From the NCBI GenBank assembly GCA_028023455.1, contig JAQFVV010006310.1, positions 496,001-560,000 on the forward strand: a DNA stretch of 64,000 nucleotides, written 5' to 3'. The notes beneath the pieces are model-generated. The model made no database searches, was not told the DNA's origin, and saw only the letters and a list, made by a program, of their open reading frames with translations. How positions within the stretch are numbered: the first letter of the stretch is position 1; each line of letters starts with the position of its first letter. Shown here piece by piece: positions 23,143-34,827 of the stretch. The position numbers were made by a program, and so were the translations under genes. The stretch comes from Epiperipatus broadwayi. Its lineage: Eukaryota; Onychophora; Udeonychophora; Euonychophora; Peripatidae.

Positions 23143-24802
23143 TTAACTACTTCAGCTTCAAGCCGCCATATTGAACTTTTTAAAATAATGGCCCGAGACA
23201 CAATTTTCATAATAACTTCAGTTTTAATTATGTTAGAACAAAAACAGTTACATTGCTAGAAACTAGAAAAATTAAGAAAAACAATAAGCATAAAATAAAT
23301 AGTGATAACTATATAAAAAATAAGGAAAAAAAGAAATTTTCACATTCGAAATAATTATTATTTTATTGTTTGTTCATAATTTGGAAATTAACATTAACTA
23401 AAATTCAAAATTCATCTTCAGTGATAATTTCTTTCTATTCCTTACAAAATTATCTTTCTAAACATGTATAATATGTCTTACCTAGATAATCCATAGTCCA
23501 CTCCAAACAAAGTCGGATATGACTTGTTCATTTCATCTTGTACTCCAAATGTTCTAAATGTCAAGTCTATAAAGAAAAGATTCATCCTAATAAAAGATAC
23601 AAAAGAAATCATCATAGCAATTGGCTTCTTGTATGTCTAAAACTAGAAATTGTAGGCTACTTTCTATATCACTGATAAAATGAGTTTTATTTCTTCATTT
23701 TATATTTTTTGTGTGTACAATAGTGATGTTTATATTCATTGTGATCACCAATGATGTTTATATTCTTTATGCAGTGCACAAGTCATGTTTATATTTTTTA
23801 TGTACAGAAGTGATGCTATCTTGTTATATTTATTGTACTACAGATATAATTTATTTGCATATAATCTATAGACTTGAAAATAATGTTATGAAACATATAG
23901 CAAAAGCAAAGCAGATCAAGCATAAACATAAACAAGAATCAGAATTGGATTATATGTTTGTGTATACAATGCTGTCTGTATACATTTGTTTATTAGTCTT
24001 ATAACTCATTGCTTGTAAACCATATAATATAAAATAATTAATGGTTTCAAAAAGTATACTTTTTGAAAATCATTATTTTTATAAAAATAAGAGATTAGTG
24101 TCATAGAAGTTTAGAAAATTACGATATGAATTATATACTAATAAGTTAATTACGATATGAATTCTATATGAGTAAATATATAATTACAAACTAAATCACA
24201 CTAATTTTTCGATAAATATGAATTCTATGTGAGCATAAATAAATGTATTACAAACTACCTTTAGAAAATTATGATAAATATGAATTCTATACGACCATAA
24301 AATATAATTACACAACACAATTTTCGATAGATATGAATTGTATATGAGCATAAATAAATAAATATATAACTACAAATTAGCCAATAATTACAAACTAAAA
24401 TTAATAAAAAATATATTTTTTCAAAAAATTAAAAAAAAAATTAACAATTTTTACTTACGAATAATTACGTTCTTAGTCTGTTGTAAGCCTTGTTTGAGAA
24501 TAATAACAAGAAAACTTCACTTGAGTAAAACATTTTATGTCTTTTATCGTTTGTGTAAGTACAAAAATTACAAAAAAAAAAAAAATTAAATACTGTGGTT
24601 GATTAAAAAATTCGCCAAAAATCTAAATTTCGACCGATTTTTTTGAAATAAAGATCGTTTGAAAGCTAACATATATAGCTAAAAACGGCCATATTTTCTT
24701 CGACGTCATCATTATACTTTTTATCAGCAAAGAAAGAAAATAGCACATCATCAAATGAGCACCGAAGGGCGCAAATGACGCCGACAAACCGGAAGTAGTT
24801 AA
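23143..24802. mobile_element. Candidate non-autonomous DNA transposon with TTAA ends
   Basis: The left end TTAACTACTTC (23143) is the inverted match of GAAGTAGTTAA (24792-24802). The match continues imperfectly for about 28 bases (ATGGCGGC against ATGACGCC). TTAA at both edges would fit a piggyBac-type target site, but those elements usually start CCC, which this does not. No transposase is present. The 97-codon open stretch at 23711-24004 lies in a degenerate GATGTTTATATT repeat and is not convincing. Confidence 0.45.
24124..24395. repeat. Degenerate minisatellite, ~55-65 bp period
   Basis: Five diverged copies of GATATGAATTCTATATGAGC followed by ATAAATAAATATATAATTAC occur at about 24124, 24157, 24212, 24266 and 24330, several preceded by AATTTTTCGAT. 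It lies inside the candidate transposon. Confidence 0.7.
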
Positions 24803-26419
24803 AATGTATACTCACATATTTATAATACATATTCATTTAAAAATTACAATACATAATCAAATTAAAATTATAAACAAAAACTGTTTTTTAAAAAAATATA
24901 ATAATGCTGGGAGGACATATAACCTATATATGCACTACTACATTCATTATTATATGCTGCCTCCTCTCTTTAAAAAAAGTATAAGATTTACATCATTTTT
25001 CTTCATTGTTATAAAAACAGCAACTTTAAATAAATAACATCTTTAATATAATTTATTAAAGAGTGAGCATATATTAGTAATTGAAAAGTTTGTATTTAAA
25101 TAATTATACTTTACATTGATTAGATTCTGTAGAGGCACATGGAAATATATTGGTAATGCCACGGATACTGGAGTTATCCATTTTAAATTTTTTAAATGTT
25201 TTTGAAATTTTGAAAATGTGAAGATTTATCTCAATAAATGACTGAAGTGAAAGTAAGTGGATAAATAGAATATTAAAGAATGTATAAACTTCTAGTGTAA
25301 AGACTATATTGGTTATATGATAAAAGAGATCAAAACATAATGGTAGATGTGAATTATTTTTTTTGCTTCCACCCCCACCCCCCCATATTGTTAGCATTAT
25401 TAATTTTCTGTTCACAGGCAAGTCTTACATACCATATTATTTTAAAGTCTTTTGTTTCACTTCTCAAAAATTCATATTTCTTCAGATTATCAACTTTTTT
25501 TTTACATTTTTTTTTGCCCTACATTAATAACCAATTACGGCATATATACCAAATTTGGCACATTGATGTATTAAATTTGGAAGATTGACTCCCTGATTAT
25601 AATAAAAAAAAAAAAAAAATTTCAACTGCAAAGTCATACTGTAATTAAAAAACAAATACTCAGAAAGAAAAAAAAATTACAACAAAAATTCTAACTCATA
25701 TTAAAAAAATATTCTGTGTTAATTCTACAAGTAGGAGATTGATATTTATCTAATTTTGAGGACTAATTCAGAAGTAGTTTGTAATTGTTATAACTTTCAT
25801 TTTGTAAGCCTTTTAGTCTTATTGCTTTCAAAATAAATTTAAATTGATGAAAACGGTAAAAAACAAAAGGAGATTATGTCTGATTCAGATTTGAAAAATG
25901 TTGAGCGGTTTCAAGCATTAAAAGTCTAATGAAAACTAAATAGACTCAAATATCTCATTAAAAAAACAATATTTAATTTTAAATTTTTTTATAGCACATT
26001 ATGAAAAAAACACTAAGTATTAATTATCTACAGCTTTCTGTAATTGAATAGTAAATCCAAAAGATGCAGGGTATACGTGAACTCATAGGTGAAAAAATTG
26101 AAGTGTGAACTGTAAAACATTGATCACTCTGTTGAATAAAACTTTCTACTAATGTTTATCCATTATTATCAAAATGACATTCTAAATATTTTATATATAA
26201 TGAAACAATCGATAGAGATCTTACCTACCTTAGGCTTCTTTTTATAATATTACATATCTCAGTAAAAATCTTTTAACCATATAAACATTTTTTTGATTCG
26301 TATACTATAGAAATTTTTTAATAAACTTTTTTTTTGAGAATTGAATTAATGAGAATTATTATTAAAATATTTATAAAGAGAAAAGAGTGTTAGTATTTCT
26401 TTTACTGATCTTGAAAATA
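24803..26419. other. Intron stretch without clear features
   Basis: AT-rich with runs of A and T. The open stretches here (for example 25104-25421) are low-complexity and share no motif with known proteins. Confidence 0.4.
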
Positions 26420-26625
26420 TATCTAGTAGAATGGTCACTTTGCTAAATATATTGAAAAAGATGTAGATTGGAAGAAGATAGATTTATTAAGAAATTTGGA
26501 TTTAGAAAAGCTAGAAGGACGAGATATAACTGATGGGATAGAAATTATTATTGAAATATTTATAAAAGAAGGTACTATTTTTTTAATCGATATTGAAAAG
26601 ATATTTAATAAAATGTATTGGATAT
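26420..26625 (+). mobile_element. Scrap of LINE reverse transcriptase
   Basis: A short open stretch reads 'GRDITDGIEIIIEIFIKEGT' and then 'FLIDIEKIFNKMYW', which fits RT block A (D-x-x-K-A-F-D-x-V) with the second D replaced by N. No other RT block is nearby. Confidence 0.5.
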
Positions 26626-26654
26626 ATATCGAAAAAGAAAAATGGATTAGACCC

Positions 26655-26880
26655 ATGTTTTTATTTTTTGAAAATTCAAACTGCTATTCAAATCATTCAT
26701 AATCTGTTCAATATCTTTCACATTATCATTAGGAATAGTTATTCTAAAATTCTTACATTTGTTTTGGATTAAGCCTTTTTTATAATGGAAACCATAAAAG
26801 GAAATAAATTCCTTAACCGTTCTTAAAACTGTTAAGCTTTAATATACACTGGAATATCATTAATTCTCTGCTTTGCCAGT
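26655..26880 (-). pseudogene. Unrecognised decayed coding segment
   Basis: On the minus strand about 60 codons stay open (26655-26835) and have a non-random composition, including 'EFISFYGFHYKKGLIQ' and 'VKDIEQIMNDLNSSLNFQKI'. A further piece ('RINDIPVYIK') continues in another frame at 26840-26880. It may be part of a retroelement ORF1, but no family motif is visible. It abuts the plus-strand RT scrap head to head. Confidence 0.4.
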
Positions 26881-28348
26881 TTTTATTTCATTAAACCTTT
26901 TACAATTTCATTTTTCATTATTACTAATATATTTACTTCATATCTATCTGATTTTTTTTTCAGTTAATGTAGATGAAGAATTATTATTTCTATTATATAA
27001 ATCCTTTATATTCTTTTCATCTTTTCAGTGCATTGTGCAATTTGTATTAATAATTTTTTACCTTTAAATTTTGTGATCATATTTTTAAAGCATCCTGTTT
27101 TATATTTTGTTATATATTTAATTAAGTTAATTTTTATTTGTATTTTTTTTTTTTTTTTACATGTTCTAAGTATTTCACAGAATTTACATTTTACCTTTTT
27201 TTTTAACCTGGTGCATTATTTATCATCTTACTAATGCAAAGATATTTTGCTCTCTTTTAACCTTCTGCTTTCATTGCAATATTTTTTAAACTTCTTTTCA
27301 ATAATTATTGTATTTTATTTCAACTTAGTTTATCATTATTTTACCATTATTTATTTTTTTATTCAACAATTGTGAAATTTGTTTTTTTAATGTATATATA
27401 TTCTAATTTCCCATTTTTCATGACTCATTATTTTAAAAAATAATCTTAAATCTATTACTATTAAATGTGCATGTGTTGCTTTTGAACTATTTTGAATCAA
27501 ATCTTAATCTAAGTGAAATTTATTTTTATCAGCTGTGTTTTCTAGTTTTAAATTCTTCTATTATTATTATTTTAACTATGTTTTTATTACTACCATATTA
27601 TTTACAAATTTTTTCATTTCTTGCTTATCTTTTTGATCTGTAACTCAATCATTTTTTTCTCTGTTCTACTACAATATTTAATTTCTCATTTTCATTATAC
27701 AACTATTTCCATATTGTTTTTTAATAACCAGTTTAGCTTCTTTATATATTTTTTTTAATTACTTCATTATTATTGTTATTTGTTGTTTTATATACTTAAA
27801 TGAATAATTTTTTGGTAAATATTTTTAATTTCATCAATACCACTACACTATTTATTGGAGCTAAAATTACCATAAGTTATTTTAATGCATATGTAGCTAC
27901 TACTGGAATTGTTAATTGTGATAGTAAAATAATCCTATGATTTTAAATTGCATTTGAAACTCAAGATAAGCATGAAAAGCTATAGTATAATAAATTTAAT
28001 TCTAGTGGATTTTGAATAAGAATCATACAGAAATATATATTTTTGAGTTTAGTTTAAATTCTAATGGTCATTTCATATCACATTGTAAATTTTGTAATTG
28101 ACAAAAAAAAAAAAAAGTAGTAAAAATGAGGAGCTAAAGTTGGAAAGCTGATTTGTAATTAGGAAGAAATTTTTGAGAATAAAATGTATAATAATATGTT
28201 AGAAAATGTAATATTATTTCCATGGTTATTATATCGTTTTTCAAAAAACGTCATCCCTCAGTTAATAAATTAAATCTTTAATAAAATATGATAAAATAAT
28301 GAATATTGTGAAGGGTTATTATATTTTTTCAAACAAAAATAGTAATAA
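26881..28348. other. T-rich intron stretch
   Basis: The plus strand is strongly T-rich, which mirrors the A-rich sense strand of the LINE relics. It could therefore hold a very old minus-strand element, but no motif survives. Confidence 0.35.
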
Positions 28349-29540
28349 GCCAATAAACATCACATGACCACCATCTCTTATGCTTGTGTATAACTGTTGT
28401 TAAAACAGGCAAAACTCACTATACGTATGCCACACACAGCAAGCTAGAGTAATCAATGGATGCCAGAAGGCTTGTGCATAAAATTCCCATTTAATGCCTA
28501 CTCATCCAATACCCCCAGACTAATTTCTGGCTTGTGGCCTTCGTCAGTGAGGAGCCTTGGATCTGAGAGCACTGCATCTAGATTTTAGGATCTAATGCAA
28601 CCCTCCAGAAACCACCTTTTATCTCCATTTAACTACAAAACTATGAGTCTTAAACTGAAAACACCTTAATGTTTCCAATTCAAGCCCATCAGCTTATATA
28701 GTTATATGGGTCTGAACCCAGTTCAGTTCCCATACATTTTGGTGTCTTTGGTTCTTTAATAACCATAGCCACCAATATCCTATGAGGCAGGATTGATTTT
28801 AAGCCAATAAAGATCGCATGACCACCATCTCTTATGCTTGTGTATAACTGTTGTTAAAACAGGCAAAACTCACTATATGTATGCCACACACAGCAAGCTA
28901 GAGTAATCAATGGATGCCAGAAAGCTTGTGCATAAAATTCCCATCTAATGCCTAGTCATCCAATATCCCCAGACTAGTTTCTGGCTTGTGGCCTTCGTCA
29001 GTGAGGAGCCTTGGATCTGAGAGCACTGCATCTAGTAGGCATTAGATGGGGATTTTATGCACAAGCCTTTCTGGCATCCATTGATTACTCTAGCTTGCTG
29101 TGTGTGGCCTACTTATAGTGAGTTTTGCCTCTTTTAACAACAGTTATACACAAGCATAAGAGATGATGATCATGTGATATTTTTAGTGGTTTTATACTAG
29201 ATTGTGGTGATTGATTTTTAAAAAATCAAAGACCCTAAAACGTATGGATATTAAACTGTGTTCAAATCTATATGACTATACAAGCGAATGAGATGGAATT
29301 GAAAACTTTATTATGGTATGATTTCATCAAGGGGTTATAATTTTATTATTAACTAAATAGCTAAAGTTGGCTGCTTGCTGTTAGATTCTAAAATGTAGGT
29401 ACAGTGCTCTCAGATCCAAGACTCCTCACTTATGAAAGCCATATGAGTAGGCACTATGTAGGGATTTTATGCTCAAATCTTGCATCCATTGATTACTAAG
29501 GCTTGCACTAGGTAGCACCACTGCATGGAGAGTTTATTAT
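28349..29540. repeat. 455-bp repeat array with an orientation switch
   Basis: Two minus-orientation units start at 28349 and 28803, exactly 454 apart. Over their common first 228 bases they differ at only about 7-9 positions. At about 29031 the sequence flips, and a plus-orientation unit runs to 29540. Bases 28809-28960 and 29036-29190 are inverted copies, separated by a ~75-base loop. The family is the same as at 16014-17080. Confidence 0.9.
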
Positions 29541-30245
29541 TATTATTTCCGAAAAAGCAGATATTGTTAAAAAAACTAATCCAATTAGGCATGAAAAAAA
29601 TTATTGGCAAGAAATAGAAAGAAACTAATGGATTATTTTATATAATTAAATTATAAAGCATGGCTATGAAAACAGAACAATAGGGAACAAATTGTATTTG
29701 CAGAATGTGCTTAGTAGGCTTAAAAATTATATACTTCTTGGTTCTTTTCAAGCAGCTGCAAACATTATCAATTATAGTAAAGTAATTTTAGAACTATATT
29801 TACAAGTTTAAGATGCATATTATTAATACTATATATTTATTGAGTGTTATCAAAGTAATAATTTTATAAATTATAAAAATATATAATGAATCAAATATTA
29901 GCTTAATTAAAATAAACAATTATGTACTTATATTGAGAGATATGCAAAAAAGATATAATTAACTGTTAAAAGACATTGTTAACTGTAGTGTGCAAAATAT
30001 AACATGGTAAGTTGTTTTAGTTATTACTTATAAATTTATTGTATTTAGTGAATAAATTTGTTTTTAAAATAAAACTTATAAAAAATGAACCCTAATTTAT
30101 TTTGAGTTAGTATTAATATGAAAAATTGTTATTTGTAATAATCATGATTTGTGTCCTGATATTGTATTCATATATTTTTTAAAATGTCGTAAGACAATTA
30201 GATTTAAAAATAAAACAATTTAGATAAATAACTATAAATTAAGTT
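29541..30245. other. Intron stretch without clear features
   Basis: AT-rich; nothing recognised. Confidence 0.4.
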
Positions 30246-33000
30246 AGTATTGTACCGGTCAGAATTGTTTGTTCATCTAACAAGAGCTAACATTTAGGCA
30301 AAAGTACCTCGAGTCCAATCTTGTGCAAGATACATAAGTCAGGAACAATCATGAACTCTGCCCTATTGCCTATTTTCCAGATCTTTATTACGAACAACAT
30401 TTCTGATGATAACAAATGAAATTTTATTCATTCCTGTCCCGGAGAAACAAGAGATCTATAGAGAATCTTAATACTACTAGGCTTTGAACCCCCGCCCCCA
30501 ACAGAATGAAATACCTTAAGATTATAATTAGACTTTTCATCAAAATTCATTAATAAATCTAGAAATTGGCCTAAGGTCAATGGAAATGAGCTATATATAA
30601 CGCAATCTAATTAATGATGTGTATGCATAAATGAAGAGGCAAAGCAGAATTAAATACTAATTATATGGTTAATAATTTATTAATATTAATTAGAAAAATG
30701 AATAAACAAATAATATACAATTTAATAAACCGTCACGAATCTATTTACTTGATTATGAATGCTGATTTGCATATTGAAGGAATTACATAATAATAGCACA
30801 TAAGTTACTGATTAAATAATACCAAATCTGCAATTGAATATAATGATTAAAAAAATGTACAGATAGTCAAAAGATGCGGCCTAATATGCTAACAGTAGAT
30901 ACCAATTTTACCATATTATATAACTTGGTTGCTATGATTATTTTATGAAAAAAGAGTGACCTTAAAAACAGATAAATGGGATATAAGTTACATCAATTTA
31001 CTATGGTTCATTTGAACCACACACGAAAATATTTTATAATTTACATTATTCACTTAAATAGTCATTAGACCTTAAAATGTTCAAACAGAAAAGTTATTTG
31101 TATTTTATTCTATTCTTTTCTGACTGGAGAGGATTTATTTAACATTGTTTGTTAGCGCACTCGAACATTGTTTCAATGAGAGGGCGGGTAGCTTAAATAA
31201 GCTTTAAAATGACATTCCCTAACTTATAATATAAACGAAAATATGAGATGGATTTAGAAATCATGGCATTATGTCTTACAGATTTAAAGTGGGCAAATAT
31301 AAGAATAATTAAACAAGAGTCACGGTGCTGACTAAAATAATAATGCTAGCAAAGATTGAGTCCATTTTAGGACAAATGCTTCATCAATTATATAAGAATA
31401 TGAAATGTGCCTGTACACGTGACAGGTCAGCATTTGAAAAAGGGGATGGCGTAGGAATACCATGGTCTGTTTTTCCGGTGTTAACCAATGCAGAGCCTAA
31501 ATGACCATCTGACAATATCCTGGAGTCGGTGCTTCCAAACCCCATTCAAGGATATGCCATAAGTAAAATAATCCCGTTCCTCCGGGTTTTAAGTTTGACA
31601 AAGCAAAATGAGGAAATTTTGTAACGTTATCTAAGCCAAGCAATGCTAATAATAAAAAATAAATCAGGTTCTTAATGATGCTGATATGTGGATTAAGGCC
31701 CTCGTAATTTAATAGAATCTAGCGTAATGATATGAAATAATTTGATCCCTCTCGAAAGGTACGCAAATGACCTTTAATATTAGTTAGGATGTCACAACAT
31801 AAAAGAGGGAATATTGTTCCCTTCATTAAACAAATATTAATACGCTAACTAGTAATTAATTCCATAAAATAATTACCATGCTAGATGGCGTGATGGGCAA
31901 ATGATTGACCATATAATAAAAAAACCCAGCAAAGGTAAGGTCATTAAGTTTACTTTAAAATATAATATGAAAATAAAATCAATAGCGTGAACATGGTAAT
32001 AAAGTGATAGATTAAATGTAGCAGCGAATAATCTGCCACTAAGTAAATAGAATAATTTTAAAAATATTATTCAATGGAGCGAACTTTTAGTTAGGTAAGA
32101 AAGCTTACATTTATGATTTAACATCCCATAATATCGAGGATATCTAATAACAAAATTTAGGATCGGTTCGCTAGATTGAACTATTAGCATATTAAATTAA
32201 ATCATACAAAATTTATAATATAGAAATTAAAAGTTTGCCGCATTTAAAATATTAAAAATAGAAATTGTGAAACCCATTAAAGAAATGCATAAAAAAAATT
32301 ATAGACTCGTGCATTAGATTTTTATAACAGAAAGAGAAAGTCATTACTTTATAGAATTGTTACAATTAGCATTACAGCGCCATGATTAAATAGAAAGAGA
32401 ATTACATTATAAATGATTTAGGTTTTAAAATGAAAGTTTTGAAAGAGTTCATATTAGCAGCATGATTAGGATTTACCTTCCATTACTTGATGTCTTGACG
32501 TCCGTACTGATTGGTAAGTGTAAATTTATAAAATGAGGAAAACACGGTTAGCAAGGCAAAGTTTGGAAAAATAATGGCTGGCATCTTGAGATAGTTAGTT
32601 CAGCATTTAATTTAGGCAGTCCATAAGTGGAGATGGCAGGTTAGCATAGCAGTATGGAAATGATTTTTGGAGAAGAAAGGGGAAGCAAATTTAGTCCCTC
32701 TACTCCGGATTCATATTTCAAAATTTTGATTGACGTGGATCTGTTCTGCAACACTGATTAAAATGGCGCACTAAGAGACAGCCTAAAATTTCGGCTCTAT
32801 TTATATGTTAGCAAGACCTTCTCGAATATTCTCTCTTTCCACTTGATAAGGCCCGGATGTCCATTAAGTGGCCTGAATGCACCTATTCTTTATTTTCAAT
32901 GATAATGCAACAAGTTCTAGAGAGTATTGTTTTAATCTATTTCGAGAATGGAAATAGATTCAAAAGATATAATTTTCATTAACATTTTGTTTGCTAAGGG
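30246..33000. other. Region of distinct composition, possible old element
   Basis: From TACCGGTCAG (30253) to about 33000 the sequence is richer in G and C, with short GC-containing words, than the flanks. No open frame exceeds ~60 codons and no terminal repeat or motif was found. It could be a decayed LTR or DNA element, or unique conserved intron. Confidence 0.3.
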
Positions 33001-33555
33001 ATTTTAATTTATTAATTACCCTTTTTAAATTAAATCTAGAATATTCTTTTATTTATAAGTTTCAGAGTTATTTTAATTACTCTCTAGAACTTTCTTTGGT
33101 ATTGCATCATAAAATAAAATACGCGAACTATAAAATAAATATACATAATATTTAATTACGAAAAATATTTTTTTAGTAATATCGAACACACATACATGAT
33201 TATTTAAAGGGAATGGAAATTTAAATATTTCCGACTTAAAATTATTAAATATTCTTTTATAATAAAACGTTTAACTTATGAAAGTACAAAAACAAAGGAG
33301 GGTTTTAAAACCTGTATGTGTGTCCTTTCACTCTCTAGTGATTTACCACATATATAGCTGGGTTTAAACCTCTGATTCAAGGTTTTGAATCACCAGACAG
33401 TGAAGCAAAAATGTGTGTGTAACATATTTTCTGCTTCAGTATAAATTTATTATAAATTAAAAAATTATGTTTAATTCGTTTAAATGTTTTTATTATTGTC
33501 AGCATAATATGTGATTAATTTAAATTTTGAAATAACTGTTATTTTTTTATTAAAG

Positions 33556-33811
33556 GAAAAGCGTGAAGCTTTCTGGAAAAAAGCTAGTGAAAGGGAAGCA
33601 AAAATTGAATCAGTTAAAGCTCATCAACGGCATTCTGTGTATGCCTTTGGAAGCTCTACCTCTCGTTTCTTGGGCTGGGAACCTGCCCACACAAGTAGGA
33701 GAGCAGCTTCACAAAATAATTTAAATCGCAAACCATTAGAAAAACCTTCAGAAAAGCGATCATCTTCAGCATGCAGCTATGATAGAAAAACTTCAGGGAA
33801 ATTGAAAGCAG
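33556..33811 (+). CDS. MAP7/ensconsin-family exon (end of coiled coil and FGSS motif)
   Basis: This 256-nt internal exon follows TTAAAG and ends before GTTAGT at 33812. It starts in phase 0, matching the previous exon, and ends with one base of a split codon. The peptide opens 'EKREAFWKKASEREAKIE', continuing the coiled coil. It then has 'HSVYAFGSSTSRFLGW', which corresponds to the FAFGSSTPRML-type motif of invertebrate ensconsins and, more distantly, the WSWGG motif of vertebrate MAP7. The rest is Ser/Arg/Lys-rich and probably disordered ('RRAASQNNLNRKPLEK'). MAP7 proteins stabilise microtubules and bring kinesin-1 to them. The gene symbol is left empty because MAP7, MAP7D1-3 and ensconsin cannot be told apart here. 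Confidence 0.93.
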
Positions 33812-34011
33812 GTTAGTGTTAATTTTGAGAATGATGTAATAACAGGTAATGTATTGAGTTATTTAAATTATTTTTGAGTAATATAGTTTATTTTAAAAAG
33901 TGTTACAAAAAAATAAGATTTATTAATTTTTTTTTTTTTTTTTTACAATGATCTTTTTTTTATTAATGGCTGGAATATTAGGATAGTGTAGCATGTTATT
34001 GATTAAATTAG

Positions 34012-34827
34012 TTAATTAATGTGTATATATTAAATTTAAGCGTAAACAGATAATATAATAGCGTGAAAGCTAAACACCTTCAAACAGATACGCTTTAAAA
34101 ATGCTTAAGTGACAGCCAATCAGATGGAATAATGGCATCACACGGGACTCCAAGTTCTAAAACACAAGCCAGAACTATTAGAAAAAGATGGATCCATCTT
34201 AATCTATGCCTCAATTATATTTAAATAAGCCAGACTCAAGCATTTTGAACTAAGAGTGTGAAGCTAAATACCTTCACATTTAATCCACTAAATATTATAT
34301 ATATAAATTAACAACGTGAAATCATCCGATTTACAACGAAGAAATATTTTTAAATCTAATGAAATGATATTAATAAATGTAAATATATTAAATTTAAGCG
34401 TAAACAGATAATATAATAACGTGAAAGCTAAACACCTTCAAACAGATACGCTTTAAAAATGCTTAAGTGACAGCCAATCAGATGGAATAATGGCATTTAT
34501 TAATATCATTTCATTAGATTTAAAAATATTTCTTCGTTGTAAATCGGATGATTTCACGTTGTTAATTTATATATATAATATTTAGTGGATTAAATGTGAA
34601 GGTATTTAGCTTCACACTCTTGGTTCAAAATGCTTGAGTCTGGTTTATTTAAATATAATTGAGGCATAGATTAAGATGGATCCATCTTTTTCTAATAGTT
34701 CTGGCTTGTGTTTTAGAACTTGGAGTCCCATGTGATGCCATTATTCCATCTGATTGGCTGTCACTTAAGCATTTTTAAAGCGTATCTGTTTGAAGGTGTT
34801 TAGCTTTCACGTTATTAATTAATGTGT
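34012..34827. mobile_element. Foldback element with nearly identical ~320-bp arms
   Basis: The left arm at 34061-34378 and right arm at 34495-34813 are inverted copies with only about three differences. The loop at 34383-34494 is a direct copy of the element's first 112 bases (34025-34136), so the order is unit, partial unit, inverted unit. TTAATTAATGTGT occurs exactly at both edges (34012-34024 and 34815-34827) and looks like a 13-bp target duplication. A caution is that the unit's inner end (TTAATAAATGTAA) resembles it. No protein is encoded. Each arm contains AGCCAATCAG, shared with 18868-19135. Confidence 0.9.

Larger units (their letters stand above)
4277..33555 (+). other. MAP7 intron, ~29.3 kb
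   Basis: It starts with the consensus donor GTAAGT and ends with a T-rich tract and TTAAAG just before 33556. Both flanking exons are in phase 0 at this intron. Most of its length is transposon relics listed separately. I found no intervening exon with matching phase and coding signal, though very short exons could be missed. Confidence 0.8.

Noticed and set aside
23711-24004. 97-codon open stretch
   Set aside because: It lies over a degenerate GATGTTTATATT repeat, is rich in Ile/Tyr/Val from AT-rich DNA, and has no motif.
26881-27900. T-rich region as a minus-strand LINE
   Set aside because: Base bias fits, but no reverse transcriptase or endonuclease block could be read, so no element is called.
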